Shown: piece after piece, positions 34,456 to 43,087 of the stretch
How positions within the stretch are numbered: position 1 is the stretch's first letter
Layout: the number at the start of each line of letters is the position of its first letter
Assembly: GCF_000993825.1 (NCBI RefSeq)
Contig: NZ_CP011114.1
Span: 3,100,001 to 3,164,000, forward strand
Direction: 5' to 3'
DNA from: Paenibacillus durus ATCC 35681
Lineage (GTDB): Bacteria; Bacillota; Bacilli; Paenibacillales; Paenibacillaceae
DNA: 64,000 nucleotides
The notes under the pieces: generated by a model
Seen by the model: the letters and a program-made list of their open reading frames with translations, nothing else
Told to the model about the DNA's origin: nothing
The model's database searches: none
Position numbers and translations under genes: made by a program

Positions 34456-34501
34456 CATAAAAATCAACATCCGAGTTTCGTATAAACTAAGATAGGTTTG
34501 G

Positions 34502-34954
34502 GTGATGAATATGTATAAAAAGATTCGGGATTTACGGGAAGACAAAGATTTGACCCAGCAAGAGCTGGCAAATATGCTTCACATCACGCAAGCTACCTAT
34601 TCCCGTTTTAAAAGCCGAAAGTTGGATATATCGACCGCGGCCCTCAATTCAACAGATTTTTGCAGAAAGGGTGAGGATAAAGTGAGAAGCCTTTTGGAGG
34701 AATTGTATCATGGCAATCTGTGTCCCGATGAAAAAGTAATCTCCAACGACCCGAATTATCGGCAGATCAGCCGAAAGACATCCGAGGCGATAGAAGCTTG
34801 GAAAAAGCGGTATTCCGAGGAGGAATTTGAGGAGCTTGAGGCTCTGCTGGACTTGTATGCTCAAACGCATGGAATGGAGTTGGCCTCTTCTTTTACATAC
34901 GGCTTCCGGCTTGGAGCAGGAATGATGGTTGAGATATTAACCGGGAAGGACTAG
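34502..34954 (+). CDS. Fused ORF: partial XRE HTH plus DUF6809 protein
   Basis: Residues 1-47 are an HTH (KIRDLREDKDLTQQELANMLHITQATYSR) cut off after DISTAALN. Residues from about 61 on are a complete DUF6809 protein (RSLLEELYHGNLCPDEKV..FEELEALLDLYAQTHGMELASSFTYGFRLGAGMMVEI). The second part has its own GTG at 34682 with AAAGGGTGAGG before it, so the real product may be the 90-residue DUF6809 protein alone. I infer that a deletion joined two neighbouring genes in frame. DUF6809 function is unknown; it is often next to XRE regulators in mobile regions. Confidence 0.65.
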   Translation: MMNMYKKIRDLREDKDLTQQELANMLHITQATYSRFKSRKLDISTAALNSTDFCRKGEDKVRSLLEELYHGNLCPDEKVISNDPNYRQISRKTSEAIEAWKKRYSEEEFEELEALLDLYAQTHGMELASSFTYGFRLGAGMMVEILTGKD

Positions 34955-35057
34955 CTTGCTCGCAAGCTGAGTACCTTTCCTGATGCTCCGATACTAAGGA
35001 ATATAATTCCACTTCGGCTAATAGCATGAGCGAATGCCTGAATGTTTTGGACACGAA

Positions 35058-35101
35058 AAAAATCGCACGGATACCCGTTTAAAACGGGGCCATGCGATTA
35101 T
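35058..35101 (-). terminator. Terminator after the GH8 fragment
   Basis: AATCGCA..CCCCGTTTTAAACGGG..TGCGATT forms a long stem on the minus strand followed by TTTTTTTCG. Confidence 0.65.
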
Positions 35102-35130
35102 TTCCAATATCCTTTAATTTCTTCAAATCA

Positions 35131-35643
35131 TCAGTTGGGGCTTTCAATGACTGTGAGATCCCACCAGTTCCCAGAGACCGTGATCATGCAAAGCAATCTG
35201 ATGCTGTTGCCGTAGTAAGTATTATTAGATGTAGGAGAACTCATAGTGCTTTTCCATAGTGCATTCAGCCATTTTTGATTACTTGGGTCTACCATAGCAC
35301 TAGCTACAAAAGGCGCAGAGAAAGCAATAGCGGAATCGGTATCGTTCAACGACTCTCCGTTTAGTTTATACCCTGCTATAATCTTCCTCGGATTGTCAGT
35401 TGTTTTTTGTTGTATCCACGCATTCATTTTTCTTATCTGGCCCAGTGCCCGTGTATCTCCTGTCAGCAAGTAATCAATGGGAACTCTCCATGGGACCCGT
35501 GCTGCGTTCCAACTGAAGCATCCATCCCGATCTGTTTCCAGAAAATAGGCAGGCGCTGGTGCATAAGCACTGCGATTCCATACGACAAAATCCGGAAGTA
35601 AACAGGTAGTTGGGCTATATTTTCTTGAAATAGAGTTGATCAT
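35131..35643 (-). pseudogene. C-terminal half of a family 8 glycoside hydrolase
   Basis: The 170 residues correspond to the second half of GH8 enzymes (endoglucanase/chitosanase type): LLPDFVVW, PAPAYFLE, DGCFSWNAARVPWRVPIDYLLTGD, AGYKLNGESL, AFSAPFVASAMVD and a final RLLCMITVSGNWWD. GH8 proteins are usually 380-450 residues with the catalytic acid in the N-terminal half, which is missing here. There is no signal peptide. It is most likely a decayed extracellular glycanase gene truncated by the adjacent AT-rich insertion. Confidence 0.75.
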
Positions 35644-35792
35644 TTTGTGTGTATCATTTACACTTTTCCCCAGTTTTTATCACCTTTGTCCAGTCTAAAT
35701 TTTCTTTGATAATGAGAAGGGTAGTAAAAACAATAGAACTACTAAAATTGTTGGGTCGGTATCAAAAATTTAAATCCATTCGTTTTTTGAGC

Positions 35793-37013
35793 TTACAATG
35801 TCTTATTTTTTTTAACAAAATTAAAAAGTACCTTTATTGCTTTGACATAATTTCCATCTGAAACTTTTAAACCAAGTACTTTTATATTTTTATTATTTAA
35901 GTTTCTTATTTCCTCATATTCAGGATTAAAAAGAACAATATAATGGACAGTATCCAAGATTTTAACTAATTTGTTGTACATATCAACAAAAAATTTATCC
36001 TTAAATGAGAAACCAATAAACAATAGTGGTCTACTTCCAAGGATTGCAGCCAACTGAACTAATGTGCCTCTCTTAGAGTACAACTTATCATAATCCTTCT
36101 TAGTGACAATCATTGAAGGTTTCCGATTAATGTGACCATGCAAGTGAATGATACTATTTCCGGTTGTAGACATATTTCTTAAATTTCCAATCTCATCCAT
36201 GCAAACAGGAGTATTATAGCAACTCACTTTTGTCATAAAGTGTTCCATTGCTAAGTCATAATTCGTTGTAACGTAGTAATCGGATTTTAGATCAATAATG
36301 TCATCAAAATTATGTTCTTCATCATCAATTTTCACATCAGCATGCGACATTATATTTATAATTTCATCCTTTAATCTATCTTCATTTGTTATATAGTATG
36401 AATTATCGATTAAATACTCTAGTCCACCGAAAAAGTTACCTTTATTGATAAAATCTTTATAAGCTTCTCTCTGAAAATTTTGAGGAAGGTGCTCTTCAAA
36501 TCTTTTAAGCAACCCCTCCCAATTTGGTAACTTAAGAGGTGTTGATACTCCTGCACCAAGAAAAGGAATTACTTCATCAATTTCTTTAGCTAAACTCTCA
36601 AAATTCTTAATTAATTCCTGCATTAAGTATTTTTCTTCATCTTTACTTGCTAGATATTGTAGTATTTCTTCATAACTTTTCCTAGTAAAATGGTACACTC
36701 GATTTACTTCATGATTTTCCAATCCTTCATGAAGTATAACATTACAGTAGCGACACCTTGTTGATAAATTGTCTGTCTCTTCATCTTCATCATTATCATG
36801 ACAAAAATATTTAAAATTAATATCTAACAGACCTTCATTGTGTAGTTTTTCGCAGATTAAAACTCTTAATGGAGAAACAATTTGAGTTATATCATCATCA
36901 TTAAACAAGTTAGTACCATATTCATTTACAAGCTCGTTAATGCATTCTTTAATCTCATCATCTGTATGAAAAGATTCATGTTTGACGGTATTTATTAATG
37001 TTTCCAATGACAT
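35793..37013 (-). CDS. SIR2-domain protein, probable NAD-consuming defence effector
   Basis: The 406-residue protein has an N-terminal helical region (1-80), a zinc-knuckle-like CRYC at 87-90 with nearby His95 and His101, and a SIR2-like domain from about 145: GAGVS (153-157), TTNYD (249-253), HLHGH (290-294) and GFSFKD (334-339). The NAD-binding Gly/Asn and catalytic His are kept, as in NADase effectors of Thoeris, DSR and similar anti-phage systems. The ATG at 37013 has AAGGAGATT upstream and overlaps the partner gene by 38 bp, so both are co-translated. Low GC relative to neighbours suggests transfer. Defence is inferred. Confidence 0.8.
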   Translation of the reverse strand: MSLETLINTVKHESFHTDDEIKECINELVNEYGTNLFNDDDITQIVSPLRVLICEKLHNEGLLDINFKYFCHDNDEDEETDNLSTRCRYCNVILHEGLENHEVNRVYHFTRKSYEEILQYLASKDEEKYLMQELIKNFESLAKEIDEVIPFLGAGVSTPLKLPNWEGLLKRFEEHLPQNFQREAYKDFINKGNFFGGLEYLIDNSYYITNEDRLKDEIINIMSHADVKIDDEEHNFDDIIDLKSDYYVTTNYDLAMEHFMTKVSCYNTPVCMDEIGNLRNMSTTGNSIIHLHGHINRKPSMIVTKKDYDKLYSKRGTLVQLAAILGSRPLLFIGFSFKDKFFVDMYNKLVKILDTVHYIVLFNPEYEEIRNLNNKNIKVLGLKVSDGNYVKAIKVLFNFVKKNKTL

Positions 37014-38292
37014 GGTGAATAATCTCCTTATTATGATGTCTGCCTGCAATTAATGTAATTTTCAAATACTCCTTCTTAGATTCTATTGTTGTTTGAATAA
37101 CATCATCATCTTCGTCATCTTTAAGATCAAAGAACCAGGACATTGACCATTTATCTAATTTTTCTGTGTTTTCGAAGTCTGTTAATAAACTATATAAAGT
37201 ATCTGAACTAGCGATAGGTCTTTTAGCTGTAGATGTGCCTGTAGAACTTCTATTAGTTCTTGAATTTTTATAATCTATTTTTGTTGGGTAACCTATCAAT
37301 GACAGTTCTCTAGCTTTAGTTCTTAAATCACTTGCGTCCATGTTTGTGCTTATGTACACTCCTAGTAAAAGAGCTTGTAACTTTTTTTCTAAATTTTCTG
37401 TTTCATTTCTAGTGGGCTTATTTCCAAGTTCACTAATTTTCCGAATAAGTTGCTTCACTTTCTTTTGTACTAAGTCATTTGTGTTTTCAAAAACCATCTT
37501 TCGAGGCTCTTCTACCAATCGATCAAATAAATCTGCACACAATTTATACATCCCTTTTTGATCATCAATAGTTGAAGGTTTTATTATTTTTATACCTAGC
37601 AATGAAGAAACCTTTTCTTTTAGGTATGAGTGATACTTATAAACAGAGTATTCCTCTTTACCTTCATTTTCTTTCTCTGATATATTCTTCTCTCTGGGTG
37701 CTAAACCAGCTGGATTTCTCGTATAAATAGTGAAGGTTTGCTTATTGAAATCTATTTCCACAGCTCCAAGCAAATACTCATTTTTCACTTGGTCATTTTG
37801 CTGTCTTCTATATACATTCCTTCCAAACAAAAGCCTAGCTGAAGAAATTTCACCATCATTTTCTACACAATCATAACCAGCAATAAAGTTAGCTCCTTCT
37901 TTACTAACATTAATCGTATCCATTAAATAGAATCCTTTATTTGATAAGTAAGGATATAAGGAACTTGATAAATTCACTTTAAATTCATCAATTAGGCTAG
38001 ATACCCTTTTAAAAAATATCTCTTTTGATATCTTTTTTGTTTCTATATTAAATAAGTAAATATTTGTAAGCCTTCCATAAATAATATGCTCGAAAAATAA
38101 TTCATTAATCACTCTCATTTTTTCTCTGTTTTCACCAAAAACTTCAACGAGCTTTGTATAATATCCCCTAAAGTCACCTTCATTCCCAAAATAGTCAAGC
38201 TTGTTTTCTATTTCTAATTTGAATGTTTTTAGTTTTGTATATTCAAGAAATTTTACGCCAGCAAATGCATACGAACTTGGATTCACTTCCAT
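36976..38292 (-). CDS. Unrecognised partner of the SIR2 protein
   Basis: A 438-residue soluble protein I cannot assign. Visible parts are an alpha/beta N-terminus (FLEYTKLKTFKLEIENKL..), a central stretch with AGYDCVEND and AVEIDFNKQTFTIYTRN beta-strands, a lysine-rich helical region (LVQKKVKQLIRKISELGNK) around 290-330, an STGTSTAKRP linker and a C-terminal segment DDEDDDVIQTT..KITLIAGRHH. There is no membrane helix, Walker motif or nuclease signature. It comes first in the operon and overlaps the SIR2 gene, suggesting a sensor or activator that controls the NADase. GAGGTG precedes the ATG. Confidence 0.7.
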   Translation of the reverse strand: MEVNPSSYAFAGVKFLEYTKLKTFKLEIENKLDYFGNEGDFRGYYTKLVEVFGENREKMRVINELFFEHIIYGRLTNIYLFNIETKKISKEIFFKRVSSLIDEFKVNLSSSLYPYLSNKGFYLMDTINVSKEGANFIAGYDCVENDGEISSARLLFGRNVYRRQQNDQVKNEYLLGAVEIDFNKQTFTIYTRNPAGLAPREKNISEKENEGKEEYSVYKYHSYLKEKVSSLLGIKIIKPSTIDDQKGMYKLCADLFDRLVEEPRKMVFENTNDLVQKKVKQLIRKISELGNKPTRNETENLEKKLQALLLGVYISTNMDASDLRTKARELSLIGYPTKIDYKNSRTNRSSTGTSTAKRPIASSDTLYSLLTDFENTEKLDKWSMSWFFDLKDDEDDDVIQTTIESKKEYLKITLIAGRHHNKEIIHHVIGNINKYRQT

Positions 38293-38989
38293 AAAACACC
38301 TCAAATTTAAATTAATTGTAATTAAGTATGCTTTCATTATTCAACAAATAAATCATTATTCCTTTTTTATACGTCATCTTTCAACAAATCCTGCTATAAA
38401 AGAGAACCCTCCACTACTCCTCAACTTCTACAAATGTGATTAAATCTATTCCATTTATCTACAAAGATAGTTACAATGACCTATACATATATTACCATAA
38501 CTTAAATGAATAGGAGCTAAGAAATTTGGCTAGAAGACGAAAATGCAATTGATTATGAATTTGTCTTAGTTTATGTCTTCATCTGGCCTTCATTAAATAG
38601 TGGAGTATTGCTGGGAGAGGCATTGCTAAAACCTACTAATTATCGTCGTTGCATTTTTTACAATAACGATTTGCCTAAGTATAGAGCTCGCCTTATCTTG
38701 TCACCAGCACTAAAGAAGATCGTTATACAAGCCAAGCGATGGAATATGAAGCGATTCAGCAGACTCATACTAAGAATGTAAATAGCTGTGCCGACTCGGG
38801 GGTCATATCCATCAGCGGGTTTACAGACCTTTATCATCTCCTTTGATTGGTATTTTTTATCTTTGGAGCTATAGATGTACCCAGCCCTAATCCTACAAGT
38901 CATTTTGAAAAAAAGGTAGAAACCACCCCCTACCCCTCACCGGTTTCACTTTATCAGGATTTATCCCCTCCCTTTTATGATGTGCATCA
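38293..38989. other. AT-rich spacer, no supported gene
   Basis: About 700 bp between the SIR2 operon and the DUF4238 gene. An 81-codon minus-strand ORF (38658-38903) has no ribosome site or family features. The promoter of the SIR2 operon must lie at the left end but no convincing boxes stand out. Confidence 0.4.
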
Positions 38990-40045
38990 TCAATCTTGAT
39001 CGCATTTTCTGGCATCCTTCAATTCCTGAAACTCCATTTCTAAGTTTTTTTGTCCAGTATGCCAATTCTCCCACTCCCTTTTTTCATTTTCGTAGTCTTC
39101 ACTATTTACAATGCGTGGGCGAATTTCGCTAGTTTCTTTAGTCGGATTAGTAGCAAATATATAGCGATGAGCATTTTCTGCAATAAATCGATTCAGCATC
39201 GTAGAAAGTTCTTTTGAAATATTATTCAACGTTACTCTTTCACCAACTTTAGCATACAACAACAGACTTGGAGATAATGGAAATATGATTTCTGTTCCTT
39301 CATTTCCCCACCCACCTTTAAAATCATATGATCCTGCATTGTAGTAATTTAACTTAACTACTGGATTGTCACTTGTTAACCACTCTACCCCTTCAGGTGC
39401 AAGGAGGATACTCCAAGTATGCTTATTCAATACTTTGTAAGTACTTGAAAGGGTATGTCGAATAGAAAACAACCATAACCCTCGCCCTAATAGCACCTCT
39501 GCCTTTAAATACCCCCGTTCAGAGTTATTATCAATCTCTTTAGACACTCTCATAGGGATAATCCCAAAATCTGTATAATTCTTATGAGTTGGAATGCTTC
39601 CTATGTTCTCGTCTGCTTCCAATCTGTTAACAGAGGATTGTAACACTTCCTCAATGACGGTTGGCATCTCTGAGTTCCAACGATTCATACTATTTATATA
39701 ATTTGCAGGAGAACGGATATCATGGAGAGCAACAAAACGTAATAAACATTCCCAATCGTGAGTGTTTAATGGCTCGTTAGAACGCACTTTTGATAATGCT
39801 ATTTGAGCAGGAGTCTCAATTTCCTGATCCATCCATATTTCGAATTCGTCAGAATCTCTTCCTACAATACTCCGTGTAAATAGATGCTGATGATTAGCTA
39901 TACTCTTGATTGACGATTGTGACCAAATTGGGACCGAATTATGTGAAACCAAAATCCGGTAGTTCCATACTCTATTATGGTTATTGCCCCATGCTTTTAG
40001 GTATGACTGCGAGACATAGTGGTGATTCTTTCGAACATTTGTCAT
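38990..40045 (-). CDS. DUF4238-containing protein
   Basis: The 351-residue protein begins with the DUF4238 signature KNHHYVSQSYLKAWG, then VWNYRI, a mid-region WECLLRFVALHDIRSPANY and LAPEGVEWLTSDNPVV, and FPLSPSLLLYA toward the end, a pattern common to this family. DUF4238 proteins are scattered in accessory DNA and have no proven activity; the conserved HHY and SDNP motifs suggest an enzyme. It stands alone on the minus strand. Confidence 0.75.
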   Translation of the reverse strand: MTNVRKNHHYVSQSYLKAWGNNHNRVWNYRILVSHNSVPIWSQSSIKSIANHQHLFTRSIVGRDSDEFEIWMDQEIETPAQIALSKVRSNEPLNTHDWECLLRFVALHDIRSPANYINSMNRWNSEMPTVIEEVLQSSVNRLEADENIGSIPTHKNYTDFGIIPMRVSKEIDNNSERGYLKAEVLLGRGLWLFSIRHTLSSTYKVLNKHTWSILLAPEGVEWLTSDNPVVKLNYYNAGSYDFKGGWGNEGTEIIFPLSPSLLLYAKVGERVTLNNISKELSTMLNRFIAENAHRYIFATNPTKETSEIRPRIVNSEDYENEKREWENWHTGQKNLEMEFQELKDARKCDQD

Positions 40046-40094
40046 TTGTTGTTCACTCCCCTCTTAGAACCGATAAGAACAAATTAAAGATTTA

Positions 40095-40226
40095 TCACCA
40101 CCCGAACCAAACCGGCAAGATGACCACATAGCCAAAGACAATCAAATCAAGCTTTGCAATAGGTCCATTAACAACCGAAATTATCGTAGGTATTGGTTCC
40201 CCTGCACTTCGTCCAAAATCTGTCAC
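40095..40226 (-). CDS. 43-residue hydrophobic ORF
   Basis: A GTG with GGGAAAGG upstream encodes VTDFGRSAGEPIPTIISVVN and then a hydrophobic tail KLDLIVFGYVVILPVWFGW. It could be a small membrane protein or the end of a lost gene. Low confidence. Confidence 0.3.
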   Translation of the reverse strand: MTDFGRSAGEPIPTIISVVNGPIAKLDLIVFGYVVILPVWFGW

Positions 40227-40298
40227 AGTGCCTTTCCCAAAGATGAAAAAGTACCTTCACTATTTTTTTGAAAATTCAACCTTCACTTTATGGATTTG

Positions 40299-41027
40299 TT
40301 ATTCCTTTATCTTGTATCCACCAAATAACTTCGGAGAAGCCACCTCTTTACCAAATTCGTCTACAAAGTAGACCTTAACATCATCTTTGCCTGTAATATA
40401 CATGTACTTCAACACAGTCTGAGAAATTAGAGTGCCATAGGTATCTACGAACCGCTCTTTCTGAAACTCTTGAGAGAGATACCAGGAGTCTGAAACGGTG
40501 ACATTTATCCCGTCCCAATACTCGTCACGCGGTTTAAGCCTACGTATCACTCCATCCGATTGCTTACAAATCCTCTTTAGTTCCGCCGCCATTTTCTCGG
40601 AATTTTGCCTAAGTAGATCAAAAGTAAAAATAAGCTGATTGTGACGATCGACTACTTTATATATAAAATAATTTGTTCGCCCATCTTTGTAAGTCAACCC
40701 AGCTACTGCACTTGAAATGGATTTTGCCTTTACTACAGAAATATCCTTTTTCGCTTTGTTTAAGATTATCTTTATAGTTCTGTCCTCATTAGATATCATG
40801 TAATAATTGATGAGCGGAAACCAAGTCGTTTCTTTAAAGTTAAATTCCATCTCATTACTTAGAACCTCTTTCGTAAAAAGAGGTGTGCCATTCTTACTGG
40901 CCATTTGGGAAGTAATGGTCACTTCTGAAGTTGATGACTTAATGCCATGTGTACCAATAATAACACCAAGAACTACTACGACAATAACACCCACTAAAGA
41001 AATACCCTTACTTTTATTACTGTTCAC
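40299..41027 (-). CDS. Membrane-anchored protein of unknown function
   Basis: The 242-residue protein has an N-terminal membrane helix (ISLVGVIVVVVLGVIIGTHG) after a short basic start and then an extracytoplasmic domain rich in beta-strand-like patterns (TIKIILNKAKKDISVV, TNYFIYKVVDRHNQLIFTFDLL) ending KVYFVDEFGKEVASPKLFGGY. There is no lipobox or known domain. Low GC like the SIR2 region. A GGAGTGAGCG site precedes the ATG. Confidence 0.65.
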   Translation of the reverse strand: MNSNKSKGISLVGVIVVVVLGVIIGTHGIKSSTSEVTITSQMASKNGTPLFTKEVLSNEMEFNFKETTWFPLINYYMISNEDRTIKIILNKAKKDISVVKAKSISSAVAGLTYKDGRTNYFIYKVVDRHNQLIFTFDLLRQNSEKMAAELKRICKQSDGVIRRLKPRDEYWDGINVTVSDSWYLSQEFQKERFVDTYGTLISQTVLKYMYITGKDDVKVYFVDEFGKEVASPKLFGGYKIKE

Positions 41028-41208
41028 ACGCTCACTCCTAAGAAACTATCTAATATAGCGGGACTATAGGATCAACAACATATAACCTAATTCTCCCTAA
41101 CCAGATTCACTTCCTTCATTTGGATAAAAAGAACTTAAGATAGCTCTTTTATTATCCATGCCCTCTCACTGCACCATTTGAAGAAGGTTCGCAGTTACAA
41201 GTTGATTA

Positions 41209-41295
41209 TCATGGGCGACTGGGCTTAATACCTGCTTGGCTCAAATCCATAGCCCCTTCCATTATCTCCTTAATTTTAGTTACACATGAAGCCAT
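41209..41295 (-). pseudogene. Truncated gene start behind leader copy B
   Basis: An ATG behind AAAGGAGGATTTTTTTT encodes MASCVTKIKEIMEGAMDLSQ and then AGIKPSRP-stop. The leader is shared with the 34.37-kb copy, and the upstream inverted repeat with the integrase at 58-59 kb. I infer the remains of a mobile-element recombinase gene, but the 28 residues are too few to name the family. Confidence 0.3.
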
Positions 41296-41409
41296 AAAAA
41301 AAATCCTCCTTTGCCTCTACCTGTTTTTTGAAGAACAGATAGCCCAAAAGAGGATCTCACGCATGAAGTCCTGTGTGTCTAGTTGTGCCCATTTTAAGCA
41401 CACAGGATT
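41296..41409 (-). promoter_or_regulatory. Leader hairpin copy B with upstream inverted repeat
   Basis: CAAAGGAGGAT (41303-41313) pairs with ATCCTCTTTTG (41345-41355), and the ribosome site is inside the stem, followed by T8-ATG. Upstream is an inverted repeat AGTCCTGTGTG (41367-41377) / CACACAGGATT (41399-41409), nearly the same as one at 59033-59077 before the intact integrase. Confidence 0.65.
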
Positions 41410-41430
41410 CACTTTTTTCTGGTTTAACAA

Positions 41431-41459
41431 ACATAACCCCAAGGGCTAAAACCCTTGGG
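41431..41459. terminator. Hairpin next to attL
   Basis: AACCCCAAGGG and CCCTTGGGGTT form a perfect 11-bp stem with CTAAAA loop just left of the tRNA-like repeat. There is no long T-run. Possibly a host terminator of the tRNA gene that was displaced by integration. Confidence 0.5.
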
Positions 41460-41467
41460 GTTACTAA

Positions 41468-41529
41468 GATGCCGAGGACCGGGATCGAACCGGTACGGTA
41501 GTCACCTACCGCAGGATTTTAAGTCCTGT
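41468..41529. repeat. attL: 62-bp copy of the 3' part of tRNA-Leu
   Basis: The 62 bp from GATGCCGAGGACC to TTTTAAGTCCTGT are identical to 59129-59190, which lie inside the intact tRNA-Leu gene. The remaining tRNA sequence (5' half) is missing here. The direct repeat marks the left end of the integrated element. Confidence 0.92.
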
Positions 41530-41730
41530 TCCGACAGCACAGCGCTAAAACCCGCATTCCTACGCTATTTATCACGTTTACTGTCCGCCAGCTACCCGAG
41601 GACCTGTCCGTTCATTTATTCGTTATGCCCTGCGCAGAGTCCGAAATACTGTGCGCTTGGCTGATATCAGTTTAGCGTAATTTGCTGGCTGGCGCAACAG
41701 TATAGCGCTCATCTTACATAAACGAAAAAA

Positions 41731-41771
41731 AGCGCAGTCCTCAACGGAACCTTATCCGCTAAGACTGCGCT
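41731..41771 (-). terminator. Left-end terminator of the prophage
   Basis: AGCGCAGTC / GACTGCGCT arms with a T7 tail on the minus strand. The loop side TCCGCTAAGACTG is identical to the terminator after the integrase (58001-58055), so the element carries two related terminators, one at each end. Confidence 0.7.
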
Positions 41772-41812
41772 ACAATCTAGGAATACGTAATCGTGTGGTT
41801 CATCACAACATA

Positions 41813-41839
41813 AAAAGCCTCGTCACAAGGACGAGACTT
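41813..41839 (-). terminator. Terminator after the PBECR nuclease gene
   Basis: CTCGTC (41819-41824) and GACGAG (41830-41835) form the stem; on the minus strand GGCTTTTTATG follows. Confidence 0.6.
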
Positions 41840-41969
41840 TCATGGCTAAGAGTAGGTTGAGGGAGAGTGCCACTTCTCCATCTCTTTAAAGACCATAAAG
41901 GCGTGTCGGCTGGCTGTTCCGACCTCAGCAACCTCACTCTTAACTTATCGTATCCATATTATAATCCAT

Positions 41970-42377
41970 TTATGAGTCTTCGTCAACCCTTTTTACGGAC
42001 CCTGATGCAATATAGGTATCAAAAGTTTCTTGCGAGATTGGGTATGAAGACCGGAAAGCCCAGTTTTTATTGTTACTTATTCGTACCGCTACTAGCATTA
42101 ATTCATCAATTCTCTTTATGTACTGTATACTATCCCCCTTAGGGTGAAGGCCTACATAGTCAGGCTTTTCAATTATTTGGGGAATCAATTTTATGTGTTT
42201 TTCAAAGGCCTCATCTGAGGAAAAATCGGCTCGATGTTTATCCAGATACTTAATTCGGTCCTTCCATAAGACAATCTCCTTCTCTCCATAGCTCAAACTA
42301 AGCATCGAGAGAACCTCTTCTGTCACTCTTCCAATTATGACTCTATCGCTCGTCATATTCAAGTCTAGCTGTTCCAC
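41970..42377 (-). CDS. PBECR-type (barnase/EndoU/RelE-like) nuclease domain protein
   Basis: The 135-residue protein shows the phage-barnase-EndoU-colicinE5/D-RelE (PBECR) pattern: IGRVTEEVL, EIVLWKDRIKYLDKH, IPQIIEKPDYVGLHPKG and a final VAVRISNNKNWAFRSSYPI. These compact RNase-like domains occur in phage head proteins and as stand-alone cargo genes. Here it lies at the far end of the prophage, next to attL, the usual place for lysogenic-conversion genes. It may be an anti-competitor toxin; no antitoxin is obvious. Confidence 0.65.
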   Translation of the reverse strand: MEQLDLNMTSDRVIIGRVTEEVLSMLSLSYGEKEIVLWKDRIKYLDKHRADFSSDEAFEKHIKLIPQIIEKPDYVGLHPKGDSIQYIKRIDELMLVAVRISNNKNWAFRSSYPISQETFDTYIASGSVKRVDEDS

Positions 42378-42504
42378 CTTACCAAATCCCCCTTTGTCTT
42401 AATCTTCGACAAAAGGAGCGGTAATTCCTTCCAATGCGCCAATCTCTCGAAAATAAATCCGCAGACCTACGGTATCCATACCGCAAGCCTGCGTACCTTA
42501 ACGT

Positions 42505-42645
42505 TTATTCCTCCGCTCCGTCCTCGTTATTCTCTGCGCCTGCACCGTCCGCAAACCCCTTCGCCAGCATATACGCCACGCACGCGCCTACTGCGCTGAT
42601 TACGCCGGTTACGTGTCGGACTCTTCCGCGCCAATCGGACCGCAA
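42505..42645 (-). CDS. 46-residue small membrane protein, possible holin-like
   Basis: A TTG start with GGGGG four bases upstream encodes a short basic N-terminus (LRSDWRGRVRH), one hydrophobic helix (VTGVISAVGACVAYMLAKGFA) and an acidic tail (ENNEDGAEE). Size, single helix and charge distribution suit a small phage membrane protein. The function is not established. Confidence 0.4.
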   Translation of the reverse strand: MRSDWRGRVRHVTGVISAVGACVAYMLAKGFADGAGAENNEDGAEE

Positions 42646-43087
42646 TTAACCCCCGGAGATAATTTCGCTACGCGGATTTTACGGGGGCCTGACGTAGCCT
42701 TTTTGTCCGGGGGCCTTGGGGTAACTTCATCGCGGTGGAGCGTTAAATAATCGTAATGTATACGTTATACATTCGTTGCCGCACAGGACTCGGAATCCTG
42801 CGCGTATGTGTATCGTGTGAAAACGTAGGCGTGACTCGGCTTTGCGCCCTCCGCTGCATAAACGCACGATATTCATTGCATATACATTTCCAGCGCATAA
42901 TCCAGCGATCCTTACAGCCGCGCGGATTAACGTTAATCTCCGCTGGTAAATTATACATGCGTAATGATTACGCTTATACAGCGAATATGCAGCGCCGGAA
43001 AGCGGTCGACCCCCGAGTTTTCAGGCGTGCGCCCGCCGGGAGCCGCGTGCAGGTGAAACGCGCTTTTAGTCCGAAATAGTCGGACCC
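42646..43087. other. Non-coding or unresolved phage stretch
   Basis: Overlapping ORFs on both strands (42756-43079 plus, 42743-42958 minus) show no family features. The minus one ends with a run of basic residues and could be a small DNA-binding protein, but I cannot support it. Confidence 0.35.

Noticed and set aside
38658..38903. 81-codon minus-strand ORF between the SIR2 operon and the DUF4238 gene.
   Set aside because: No ribosome site, no family pattern, unusual composition.
41455..41664. Second tRNA gene at attL.
   Set aside because: Only the 3' 62 bp are present; the acceptor 5' strand and D arm are missing, so no tRNA can form.
42756..43079. Plus-strand 107-codon ORF in the prophage.
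   Set aside because: High Arg/Cys content typical of an antisense frame in GC-rich DNA, wrong direction for the operon and no ribosome site.
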